Assembly: GCA_933207985.1 (NCBI GenBank)
Contig: OW240918.1
Coordinates: forward strand, 110,646,928-110,710,927
From: Pelobates cultripes
Taxonomy: Eukaryota > Chordata > Amphibia > Anura > Pelobatidae
Direction of reading: 5' to 3'
DNA: 64,000 nucleotides
Program-made: the position numbers and the translations under genes
Notes under the pieces: model-generated
Told to the model about the DNA's origin: nothing
The model's input: only the letters and a program-made list of their open reading frames with translations
The model's database searches: none
Shown: positions 1-10,390 of the stretch, piece after piece
Numbering within the stretch: position 1 is the first letter of the stretch
How the letters are laid out: every line of letters starts with the position of its first letter

Positions 1-1328
1 AGGTCTAAAAAAAACAAAACAAAAATAGTGTGTAGTGACCTAATGTTTTATTTGCAAATTAACCTACCAGTACATTCAAAGCAAAAAACATTTAGATTGT
101 TAACAGAAAAAATGGTTAATTTGTATGAACAGCCTTTTATCATATTTTTGGGTGATGTTAAAAGTCTTTAAACTTTTATATATTTTTTTAACACAAATTT
201 TGAGCCATTTTTTTATTTCTGTACAAACAGCTAAAGAAACAGAAGACAGACAATAGAAGACTTGGTGTAATGAATTTCATGAACCACTCATGTAATATAG
301 AACCTTCCACCTGTCATGAAGAGTGCCTCACTGCAGGAGTGTAGTCGATAAAGACGGATCATTAACATAGACACACAGGAAAACAACAGTATTTTGAAAT
401 ATAGGATTTTTTGAGGATTCAGTTATATTGCTCCCCAGGTCTTCCAGATTATACAATCAAATTTCAACCATTTCCTGTGGTGGAGTTCTGGTATTCGAGG
501 GTTCATTTGTCATTATCAGCCAGTGGCCACCAACTGGTCTTGGTGCAAAAACACACAAAACAACATTTTATGTAAATTTATTTATATATACATTTTTGAT
601 GTCATTTTTTTTCTGAATTAGTTTCCTTTCTTTTCATGTTCTTATTTCCTTCTTCTTCCTCGTTTCATATATCCTTGTCTTCATATTCAACTCTTAAGCT
701 TTCTTAGCTGACGTATTTACTGGTTCTCATAATTCTTACCCATTCACAGGTTCTCTAAGTAACAATATCATGCTTGACTCCCCCTGACATGGGACCTGTG
801 ATCAAAATATCTCAATATTAGATAATTGTAGTGAGACACTCAGATTCAATATGTATTTGTTGTGTACAATTAGTAATTCATTTATAAAGTAGTAGGAGTC
901 TATTACATTTCTGATCTAAGCTATGCCCTACTTTACACTGTTTTTTTCTCCCTTTGAAGTTCTATTTCCAAAAATACCTTGGGCAATAATGTGTAATATT
1001 TTTTTTTCCTGTTATGCTCTGTGATCTTATAGAACATTTATACTGAAGAATTTGTCCTCACCGAATTCTCAAGCATCTGTCTAGTAATATTTTGACAAAA
1101 AAATATTTTCCCACTAGAAAAAAAAAATTACAAAAAATCAATTTGCCTGGCCCCTCTCGAACATTTTCTCCTAAACATGTGTACACATATTCATTCAAAC
1201 AGGCACATAATCACAGATATTCCCGCACACTTGTGCACCAATGCACATTTCCAGGCACAAATTCACATCAATGGGGAGACACACAACAAGGCATACACAT
1301 GCATATCCACTGCTTTTGTCATGGCATT
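1..1328. other. AT-rich stretch, no gene seen
   Basis: Only short open frames occur here, none with a recognisable domain or repeat signature. The composition is AT-rich with several T-runs. I see no RNA gene or transposon end. Confidence 0.5.
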
Positions 1329-1590
1329 GCCTGTCCTGTTTCCAGAGAGGCCTGCTCTGCCCTGCCTGTCCTGTTTCCAGAGAGGCCTGTTCTGCCCTGC
1401 CTGTCCTGTTTCCAGAGAGGCCTGCTCTGCCCTGCCTGTCCTGTATCCAGAGAGGTCTGCTCTGCCCTGCCTGTCCTGTTTCCAGAGAGGCATGCCCTAC
1501 CTTGCCTGTCCTGCTCTGCCTGTCCTGTATCCTGCTCTACCTGTCCTGAATCCAGAGGCCTGCTCTGAATTGCCTGTCTTGTTTCCAGAA
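1329..1590. repeat. 35-bp minisatellite, CCTGTCCTGTTTCCAGAGAG type
   Basis: A 35-base unit beginning GCCTGTCCTGTTTCCAGAG and ending CTGCCCT is repeated head to tail. The first four or five copies are nearly identical; later copies are shortened and diverged. Because 35 is not a multiple of 3, the open frames here read the unit in rotating frames on both strands, so they are by-products of the repeat and not genes. Confidence 0.9.
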
Positions 1591-1614
1591 GGCACACCCT
1601 GTCTACCCTTTACT

Positions 1615-1980
1615 AGACAGGTCCAATTCGAATGGCCGAATTGCAGAATTTCCGAAGTGCCGAACCGAACCGAATTTCCGAAGTGCTTCAGACTTCTGAA
1701 AAGTGGAAAAACAGGTAGGGGTAGGAGTGGGGTAGGATTGAGGTAGGAGTAGGGTAAGGAGTATGGTAAGGTGTAGGGTTAGGGGCAGGGTTAGAGTTAG
1801 GGTAGGGTTAGGAAAGGGTTAGGGTTAGGTTAGGAGTAGGGTTAGGGCTGGGTTAGGAGTAGGGTTAGGGTAAGGAGAAGGGTTAGGAGTAGGGTTAGGG
1901 TTAGGAGAAGGGTTAGGAGTAGGGTAGGGTTAGGGTAGGGGTAATCCTAATCCTAACCCTAACCCCCGAAGTGCCGAAGT
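1615..1980. repeat. Old TTCCGAA-type repeat with internal telomere-like array
   Basis: The flanks carry repeated CCGAATT/TTCCGAAGTGCCGAA words that also occur at 10.1-10.35 kb, so this is a member of a dispersed repeat family. From about 1713 to 1968 the middle is a degenerate array of GGGTTAGGG, GGTAGGG and GGAGTAGGG units. It then flips strand at about 1943 (CCTAATCCTAACCCTAACC). The related copy at 10.2 kb has only GGTTAGGGTTAGGG at the same place, so the array looks like an expansion inside the repeat and not a relic chromosome end. Confidence 0.7.
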
Positions 1981-2368
1981 CCCTACCCTTTACCTCTACC
2001 TCTTCTGTTGTGTGTTCCCCATGCTGCTCCAGAATCTCCTCAGGGTGACAAAGCCCTGTGACATCCAGCTCAGCAAGCATGGAAGCAGCATGGGAATTTG
2101 CAAGTTAAATGCACAAACTGACATAGCATCCCACCCACATAGGGAGGTGTGGACACCCTATTACCCAGAGGAGCCTTCCACTTATATAGGCCCATAGACT
2201 CCATCCTCATGGGAAGGCTCCCATTTCCTTTCCCCAATTTTGGCACAGACCACCCTAGGGTCTGTGCTTGGTTGTTTTTGTTGTTCCCCTGGAGTACAGA
2301 GCCAGCTCTTGAATGAAGTGAGTTGATTATCCTCACCTGTGGATTCCCTGAATCAATTCTTGTCTGCC
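1981..2368. other. No gene seen
   Basis: No recognisable repeat end, domain or RNA gene in this stretch. Confidence 0.4.
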
Positions 2369-2372
2369 TTAA

Positions 2373-2862
2373 AGGGACACTCCAGGCACCCAGACCACTT
2401 CTGCCCATTGGTGTGGTCTGGGTGCCAACTCCCACTACCCTTAACGCTGCAACTGTAAATATTGCAGTTTTCATAAACTGCAATATTTACCTTGCAGGGT
2501 TAACTCCTCCTCTAGTAGACAGCCACTAGAGGGCACTTCCAGGTTTATAGCACAGATTTTTTGTTCTATAGCGTCGCTGGACATCCTCACGCTATGTGAG
2601 GACCTCCAGCATCACTGAAATCCCCATAGGAAAGCATCAAAAGCATTTTCAATGCTTTCCTATGGGGAGGTCTAATGCGCGTGCGCGATGGGAGAGGAGC
2701 GTGGGCGGACCCTGAACCAGAGCCGAGGGACATCGGCGCTGGATACAGGTAAGTCACTGAAGGGGTTTTAACCCCTACAGCAACCTGCGATGGGGGGTGG
2801 GAGGGAGAGGGGACCTGCAGTGCCAGGAAAACGGTTTATTTTCCTGGCACTGGAGAGTCCCT
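2373..2862. mobile_element. T2/Kolobok-type non-autonomous element
   Basis: The element is flanked by TTAA on both sides (2369-2372 and 2863-2866). Its ends are AGGGACACTCCAGGC on the left and, read inward from the right, AGGGACTCTCCAGTGCC. It has no transposase frame. Internally there are palindromic blocks, including CCCCATAGGAAAGCAT paired with ATGCTTTCCTATGGGG at about 2620-2667. TTAA targets and AGGGACACT-type ends are known for the T2 family of the Kolobok superfamily in frogs; assignment to that family is from end sequence alone. Confidence 0.8.
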
Positions 2863-2876
2863 TTAAACCTGCCTGA

Positions 2877-2996
2877 AACCTTGATTAACCCCTGAAATGC
2901 TGTATCAATCTTGATTAACCCCTGCAATGCTGATTCAACCTTGGTTAACCCCTGCAATGCTGTTTCAACTTTGGTTAACTCCTGCAAAGCTGTCAT
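2877..2996. repeat. 30-bp minisatellite
   Basis: About four copies of a roughly 30-base unit around TTGATTAACCCCTGCAATGCTG follow directly after the T2-type element. Confidence 0.8.
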
Positions 2997-2999
2997 GGC

Positions 3000-5949
3000 T
3001 TTGATTTATCTTATTCAATTCAACTACAGCTTCAATTAACTCTTTCTTCATTTGCCAAGTGCTGGAACTCAGGTAAAATACATTATTTTTCCTTAAAGAC
3101 TCTTATTACTTATGGAGTAATTGCATTATTTACCGTTTATACTTGCATTGGGACTTTTGCATTAAATGTATTTGTTTTCACAAATAAAACTTTTTAATTC
3201 AGTGACTGTGTCCGTATAAAATCTCTGCATACCGAGTCCAGTTACCCCACACCCGTGACAGCTATACACCCAGAAAGATACACACCACACTTCCAGACAT
3301 ACACAGACGGGCACACACTGCCGGTCACACACATACTCATTCCCAGATAGACCCCCCCTAGCCACACACAAATACTTTGAAACATATATTTTACATGTTT
3401 TAAGTCACTTTGCTATTATCTCATGAGTTCAATAGGAGGGTGGTTTTGTTGGCATCCAATGGCAGGGGGTGTTGGCGGAGGCTTCCAACTCCTCTTGCTC
3501 TTCTCCACGACTTTCCACGTGTAAAAGGAGATCCAACTAAGGAGAAATTCCAATAATTTCCAGAGGAGAATTCAGTGACGTCTGGCTGTGGAGACATTTC
3601 TAGAGAGATATGATATATATATTATAACATGAACTCACATTTGAGGATAATTATTCTTCAATTATTAATACTGGATCTGCAGAGAAAAGCGTTTTTGTTT
3701 CAAACATCTAAAATAGAAAAAATGAACTGTTGAAAACGATTATATATAGCTAGGCCATGACCAATCAATTATAATATTCTGTAAACAAATTTACATAATA
3801 AAGATAATTAGTGTGCGTTTAGTTATTCTACTCCTTAGTGAAAACCAAGCTGTAAAATTTATATAAATTTATATTTTTTGTACTTCTGTTTCCCTTTTGC
3901 AAGAAATAATCTATTATTTTTTTCTCCTACTTTTTTTGCCTAGGTAACACACTATCATTACATACTAAAGGGAAAATACCATCTAGCTTCATTAGCATTT
4001 CAAGTCAAAATTAGGTCCACTAGACTGTATTTTAATGATATTTTAGATGAAAAAATTGTTTTTACTTCATATATCGCATTGATTTTCCATGATCATCTAC
4101 ACTGTGGTTTGTATTTTACTCATTTCAACCACCAGATTGAATATTTTTATTATTTCAACATTTTCTTTTAATCAAATATAATCCTATTAAATTCATAATA
4201 TAGGTTTTGGACTCACTGTAAAAGGATCATAATGTCACACTTTTGGTTCATGGCTGTCAGGATATTGTACTGATACAACATGCCAATAATAGATCAGATT
4301 TCATGAATCAGGAAAGTGTATTAGTGTGTAGCACTATCTCCATAGTGTTTGGCCATACTGCATAAAGTAATAAGTAGAAGAATGGTCAATATGCAAGCGG
4401 AGGTTGCGGAAACAAGAAATACTCAGAAATGGGATAATGCTCATAGAGGAGCATTGGGGAATGTAGTCTCATGCACTGGACTCTTAGAAATGCATCTATG
4501 ATTCCTCCATTGTGAAGCATTGTATTCAAAGATTATCTATGGCTGACCGTCATGGCATTGTGCATGATGTCACGGTATGCTATGGTATGAAAATCAGAAA
4601 TTAAGATTCCTGGCTCTCATACACAGAGAGCTTGGAGGCATGGCTTGTAGCGGCAGATCCAAGCCTTCTAAGTAATTTTTAAAAAGGGTTTTGTGAAGTA
4701 CATGGGGGCAAAACTGCAGACACCATAACAACTACGATGGAGTTGCCTACAGTGTTCCTTTAAACAACTATTAAATAATTTCCTTAAAATGTGGTTTATA
4801 ATATGTATTTTATTAAGAAATACTGTAATGTCTGATTTTATGTGATAATGGCTATTGTTTCACATACCTGTACCTCTCTGTGTACACTGCAAAATGTTTC
4901 CATTGACTTCACTCTACCTTGTATCTGTCTAGGAGAAAACTACCATAAAAGGATTACAGATGGTATTTATCTTCATAAGTGCATGCCAGTTATTCCTCAT
5001 CTTATTCCCAGACTGTGTATTCTTTTTATATTTTTACTTTTGTTCAAGTAGCAAATTAAGAAAACAGATGAAAAGTTAGTGCTATGTTTGTATATCTGTA
5101 AGTGTGTATATCTGTAATTCCTCAACAACGTTTTGCTTAAAAAACGGAAACGTTGACATTTTATTGATAGCTAGTAATAAACATAAACATAATGTTTTAA
5201 TTTTGTAAGAAGTCCTTAGAGGGCTATTCTTTTGTGTGCTATCCTATTGAGTGCTATCATTTTGAGCCCCTGGGGATGAGATTAAAACAAAAGTGCTTTG
5301 GAAGAGAATGGTAAATGGTAAGTGGGGAGATTTAGGCAAATACACTCCTGTATCCACATACTGCTCAAATACAACAATACATGCACACACAGTAACATCC
5401 AGTGAAATACACTCTTACACACATACACATACAAACACATACACACATGCATATCTTACAAATACATTCTTGCACTCACTAACACTGTCCATACAGAGAT
5501 TCAATAACACTTTCTATGCATACATTATACACAAATATACATTAGAATTCTCATATCTGTAAATAAATGCCTGCATTACAAATACATTGACTATCTGCAA
5601 AATTCACACAGCTTCCATACACACTCCATACAAAATCACTACTGCATTCCAACACAAATACATACTTACATTCACACACTAACGCTACACACATACATAT
5701 CGAAACTATAAAGATGTAGAACTTTAGATTCACACACACACTGCCACTGCATGTAAATAAACAAAGTCACTACTCACACAAATGCAACATTGGATTCACA
5801 AATCACTGCAATGAACTCTACAGTGAACAAACTTGTGAGTTTATACATGTATATATTGGAGTTTAGAAGGGGTCTAGGGTGTAGTTTTGCCTGGGGGCTC
5901 AGACTGCTGTCAGTCCATCCCTGATTGGATGTGAACCTAGGGAAAGGAG
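3000..5949. other. Gene-free stretch with CA-rich tracts
   Basis: CA-rich degenerate tracts lie at about 3240-3370 and 5370-5770. The 3240-3420 tract followed by ACTTTGAAA resembles 8850-8975, so both belong to one dispersed repeat. A degraded T2-type right end (GTGTTCCTTTAA) lies near 4750. At 5121-5155 there is a short motif resembling a degraded Penelope hammerhead (see findings). No gene was recognised. Confidence 0.5.
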
Positions 5950-6097
5950 CAGGGCCGGCGCTACCTGTAAGGCAACCTAGGCAGCTGTCTAGCGCGCACC
6001 TTAACAGGGGGCGCCGGATCCCTGCGCCCGGAGTCACCGCAGATTTGAGTGACCGGCAGGAGGGAAGCGCAGAGCGCTCCCTCCCGCCGGTCTCTCA

Positions 6098-6276
6098 ATG
6101 TAGCGTGGCCGGGCGGCGCGGAACGCGGGACAGGAACCTCTGTTTCCTGTACCCGGCCGCCGGCGGACTGACAGGAAGTGCTCACTGAGTGAGCACTTCC
6201 CTTCAGTCCAACGGGGGCCGGGAACAGGAAACAGAAGTTCCTGTCCCGCGTTCCGCGCCACCCGGCCACGCTACAT
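6098..6276. repeat. 179-bp GC-rich palindrome inside hAT-type element
   Basis: An arm beginning ATGTAGCGTGGCCGGG pairs with an arm ending CCCGGCCACGCTACAT. The centre is CTCACTGAGTGAG at 6187. Pairing is imperfect in the middle (an ACCTCTGTTTCCTG arm against CAGGAAACAGAAGT) but extends over nearly the whole length. In the second copy of the element (about 62853-62945) most of one arm is missing. Confidence 0.85.
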
Positions 6277-7330
6277 AGGCGGGGGGGGGGAGGAGTAAGG
6301 AACACAGGGGGAACACCAGGAGGGGGAGGGGAGTAAGGACCAGAGGGGTGGCGGGGGAAACACAGGGGAGGGGGGGGGTGAGTGACCCAGTAGGAGGGGG
6401 AGTAAGGACCAGGAGGAGGGGGGAGTAAGGAGCAGAGGGGGAGGAGGGGACCATGAGGGTGAGTAAGGACCAGGAGGGAGGGGGAGCAAGGACCAGGAGG
6501 GAGGGGGAGGCGACCACCAGGAGGGGGAGGGTGAGTAAGGACCGGGGAGTTACACCAGAGGAGGGGAGGGGGGAGGGACCAGAGGGGAGGGGGAGAAGGG
6601 ACCACCAGGAGGGAGGGAGGGGGGAGTGGGGACCACCAGGAGGGGGAGGGGTGAGTAAGCACCGGGAGTAGGGACCGGGAGGGAGGGGGGCGACCATGAG
6701 GGTGAGTAAGGACCAGGAGGGAGGGGAGCAAGGACCACAGAGGGGAGGGAGGGGGAGTAACGACCACTAGGGGAGGGGAGGGTGAGTGGGGCACCAGGGA
6801 GATGGGGAGGGTGAGTAAGGACCAGGGGAGGGAGGCGACCAGAGGTGGAGGGGAGGGGGAGTAAGGACCAGGGGGTAAGGACCACTGGGGGAGGAGAAGG
6901 AGGGGAGGAGTAAGGACCACAGGTGGAGGAGAGAGATGGGGCGAGTAAGGACCACTGGGGGAGGAGAGGGATGGGGGTAGTAAGGACCACTAGGGGAGGA
7001 GGGGGGGAGTAAGGACCACTGGGGGAGGAATGGGGGGAGTAAGAACCACTGGGGGAGGAGGGGGGAGTAAGAACCACTGGGGAAGGGGGGTGAAGGAACA
7101 CAGGGGGAGGGGGAGTGGGGAGTAAGGACCACTGAGGGAGGAGGGGGGAGGTCCACTAAGGGGTTTGGGAGAGGGAGGACCACTAAGGGGGGGTGAGAAA
7201 GAGGATAATGACCACTGGGGGAGGGGATATTACCACTAAGGGGATGGGGGGAGGAGGGGAATGTCTACTAAGGGGTTTGGGAGAGGGAGGGCCACTAAGG
7301 GATAAAGGGGAGTGGGGAAGACCACCACGG
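6277..7330. repeat. G-rich minisatellite (GGGAGTAAGGACCA units)
   Basis: This is about 1 kb of variable-length units built on GGAGGGGGAGTAAGGACCACCAGG and AGTAAGGACCACTGGGGGAGG. The top strand is strongly purine-rich with many G-runs. The matching C-rich region in the second copy is at about 61900-62840. Proline-rich minus-strand frames across it are by-products. Confidence 0.85.
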
Positions 7331-7439
7331 GGGGACTACAGGGGGCCAAGGGAGAGCACTAAAAAATAAAAAATAAATAAAGAGCAGCTCCCCTCTCAGT
7401 CTCTATCCTACCCCACAAACCCTCTCTTTTGCACTACAC

Positions 7440-7915
7440 ACATACACAATGCATCCGCCCCCCACACACACACACAGAAACATACAATGCATTTGTATTA
7501 CTATCATTTGTTATACAAAAATGTTAAAAACTTTAATAAAAATTATTTGAAAAGAAACATACAATGCATTCCTACTCAGACACACCCGAAACACACAATG
7601 CATCCCCTACATTCACACAAACACTCATTCTCTTACACACAGAAACAAAATGCATCTCTTACACAATCAATGCACCCCTTACAGACACACACTGCATTCA
7701 ATTAAATACACAGAAACACACCTTGCACCCCTTACACACACACACCCAGAAACATACAATGCATTCCTTACACGCAAACACACACTGCATCCCCTATAAA
7801 CACACTACATCCCTTACAGAAATTGGTATCCCTATACACTACATTCTATAAGAACACACACACATTGCATCCTCTACAATAACACATAAAACATCCCCTA
7901 CACACATACACTCCA
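7440..7915. repeat. CA-rich minisatellite inside hAT-type element
   Basis: Units of the form CACACAGAAACATACAATGCATCCC repeat irregularly. The reverse complement of this block is in the second copy at about 61470-61870. Confidence 0.8.
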
Positions 7916-8216
7916 CTTCCTGTGAGAGAACTCATGGGTGGGCCATGTAGCTGGATTTATGGGTGGGCATTGTAGGCATACTCACGGTCAAGCCCTGGGG
8001 GCCCAGACCTTGAGCTGTGTAAGGGGCCCTAAAAAATGGAGCTGCTTCCTGTTCGTTAATTGTTGTGAGCACTGTTAAAACAGTCTCCTGAGAGCCTCTT
8101 CTACACCAGACCTGTGGAGCCAGACAGAGCCCATCATCAGCCTCTTGTCCTCATCTGGTGGTAAGTAGGCAATCCAATATATTATTAGTGGCACTAATCT
8201 CTAATTTACCTCACAT

Positions 8217-8360
8217 TAAATGGATACTATAGTCACCAGAAGCACTACAGCATAATGTAGTGGTTCTGGTGTCTATAGCCTGTGCCTGTAGGCTTTTTAA
8301 TGTAAACACACTGTCTTTTCAGATAAAAGACACTTTGTGAAGACTGGCGTTGGCCCATAT
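8217..8360 (+). mobile_element. T2-type half-element nested in hAT-type copy 1
   Basis: TTAAATGGATACTATAGTCACC at 8217 matches the outer part of T2/Kolobok-type ends, followed by the ACTACAGCATAATGTAGT hairpin typical of the family in this window. There is no second end. The same segment is present in reverse at about 61040-61170, so it is part of the hAT-type element family and not a separate later insertion. Confidence 0.65.
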
Positions 8361-8478
8361 GGCAGAGCATATGGGCGGGGCATTGTGATGTCACATGGTG
8401 GGCAGGACATATGGGGGGGCGGCAAATTTTTTTTTTGCCTAGGGCGGCAAAAATCCTTGCACTGGCCCTGGAAAGGAG

Positions 8479-9400
8479 GCAACTGTATTTCACGGAGAAG
8501 TGCAGCAGCAGACTTTGAATGTGAGCCTGGGCAAAAGATCTCACACTGGCAGTTATGCCACTAAAGGGGTTCACTCAGAACAGCGTCTTTTGACGTAAGC
8601 CAAGGGAAGAGATGGCAGTCATTTCTCTAATACATTTCTAAAATGTTATGCTTCTGCAAAACTATTCTAAAAACTACAGTGCTGTTCAGGATTAAACAGT
8701 AGCAGCTCCAGTCTACTCCAACAGAACCAATAGTGGGGATATTTACTCAGAACTGCAGAAGCAGACTTTGGATGTAAACTCAGGAAAAGATGGCAAACTG
8801 GCAGTCACACCCCTAAAGGTGGTTTTAACTCAGAACAATGGTAGCAGCAACCTTTAGACACCTAGACAGACACACACATACCCACTGCCATACACAAAGA
8901 AAGATACACATACACACTTCATGAACATACATATACTCACTACCAGATACAAACACATACACTTTGAAATATATTTTATTAAATACATTATTGAATATTG
9001 ACGTGAACCCATCGAAAAAAGGTGTCAGTCACATCTCCAAAAAAAAAAAGAATGGAAGCTGTTGGCTCCTCTACAATCGATGTGCATTAACATGTAGAGA
9101 CCGGTACCAAGCTTGGGCTGCTTGAATTTTAAAGATACTATTTATCCCGTATCATACGAATCGCTCATGCACTTTATTAACTAGTCTGTCTTTCCATGAA
9201 GACAAGGTATTACACTTCTAAGCCAAATTGCCATTTTTTCTTAGGTCACAGATGGAGGCCAGCATGAATTCTAGAGCGGTGTCCAGATAACACACCTCTG
9301 GAGCTTTAATAACTTCCCCAAGCCCGATGCTCAAGGTCTTTTCTCATGCCATGCAAGTTCAAGTTCTTCATTGAGCCTTTTATGGGACAGCATGGATTAG
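8479..9400. repeat. Duplicated segment and CA-rich repeat, no gene
   Basis: The segment at about 8500-8585 (GCAGCAGACTTTGAATGTGAGCC, CACTGGCAGTTATGCC) recurs at about 8748-8838 with roughly 80% similarity by eye, giving a diverged tandem duplication. The CA-rich tract at 8850-8975 resembles 3240-3420. No coding sequence was recognised. Confidence 0.5.
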
Positions 9401-9401
9401 A

Positions 9402-10390
9402 CATGTGTAATTAATTTCATTCCCAATTGAAATTCCGCTGAATTCAGACAAATTTTACAATTCGGAAGTATCCAAATTTCCAAATTAAAATTGAAACAAA
9501 AACAGGCTGATTTGAAACAAATTATTTGGGATCCTTTTTTTTTTTTATAAATTACTTTTCTTTATTTAGATTTTTCATCTCTTTAGTAGATAGCTCCCTA
9601 ATCTGGCATTGTTACTTGAGATTGTCACCATTAAGAGTAGCATTTTATTTAGTTGTATGCTATACTACTTAAAGAGCCTTTCTTCATTTTATCCTTTCAA
9701 CTTTATCCTTTTAGTAGATAGCCCCCTAATTTGGTATCCTTATGTTGGGATTGCCATAATTAAGGTGACCAAATTAGGGATCTATCTACTAAACTACTGA
9801 GAGAGCAACATTAAGAAAAGGTATTAACTCTCTAAATTGGTACCCTAATGTGGAATTGGCATATTTAAGGATCTCTATTGCATATAGCGTTCGTATTCGG
9901 TATCTTTGTGACAATCCCATGTAAGCATAGCAAATTAGGGAGTTAGCTACTAAACAGCTAAAAGATCAAAATTAAGAAAAGTGTTTTCAATTGCTTTAGA
10001 ATTGGGGCATTTGGCAGCTTGGAATATGTTGTTTTGTGGCTGAAAAGCTGTTCAGTCCAAATTCAGCCGAAACTAGACATGTGCAATTCGTTTAGTTCCT
10101 AATGTACATTCGAACAAATTTCGTGCAATTTGGACATTCGGATGCTTACGAAGTTACGAATTGTTGAAGTTCTGAAATGCTTCGGATTTCTGAAAAGTTG
10201 CAAAACAAGTGGTTAGGGTTAGGGTCCGAATTACCGAGGTGCCGAATTGCTGAACCGAGCCGAATACCATTGGTCTGAACTGCTATAGGAGACACATTTT
10301 TTTACTTACCCGAATTTCCGAACCAAACCAAATTTTTTGCCCATGCACATCCCTAGCCAAAACGTGATTCTGACTAAACTGAATCTCCAA
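9402..10390. mobile_element. AT-rich terminal-repeat element with a nested relative
   Basis: The left part (GACATGTGTAATTAATTTC) and the inner unit at 10071-10365 share ACATGTGCAATTCG-like ends and TTCGGA words. The inner unit reads ACATGTGCAATTCGTTT on the left and TTGCCCATGCACATCC on the right, flanked by CTAG on each side. Internal direct repeats (TAGTAGATAGCTCCCTAAT near 9580 and TAGTAGATAGCCCCCTAAT near 9710) occur in the outer part. No transposase is seen; the superfamily is not established. Confidence 0.5.

Larger units (their letters stand above)
5950..8470. mobile_element. Non-autonomous hAT-type element, copy 1
   Basis: The element starts CAGGGCCGGCGCTACC at 5950 and ends TTGCACTGGCCCTG at 8470, so the termini are inverted (CAGGGCCGG / CAGGGCCAG). 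A perfect 8-bp target duplication, GAAAGGAG, flanks it at 5942-5949 and 8471-8478. CAGGG-type ends with an 8-bp duplication are typical of hAT transposons. No transposase frame is present; long proline-rich minus-strand frames at 6.0-7.2 kb come from the G-rich minisatellite. In order it holds a GC-rich hairpin, a G-rich minisatellite, a CA-rich tract and a T2-derived segment. A second copy in opposite orientation lies at 60918-63156. Confidence 0.88.

Noticed and set aside
1713..1968. True telomere or chromosome end
   Set aside because: Units are degenerate, flanked by dispersed repeat sequence on both sides, and the related copy at 10.2 kb shows an internal origin.
5961..7183. Long proline-rich minus-strand frames
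   Set aside because: They are translations of the G-rich minisatellite in the hAT-type element, with no domain and no consistent frame.
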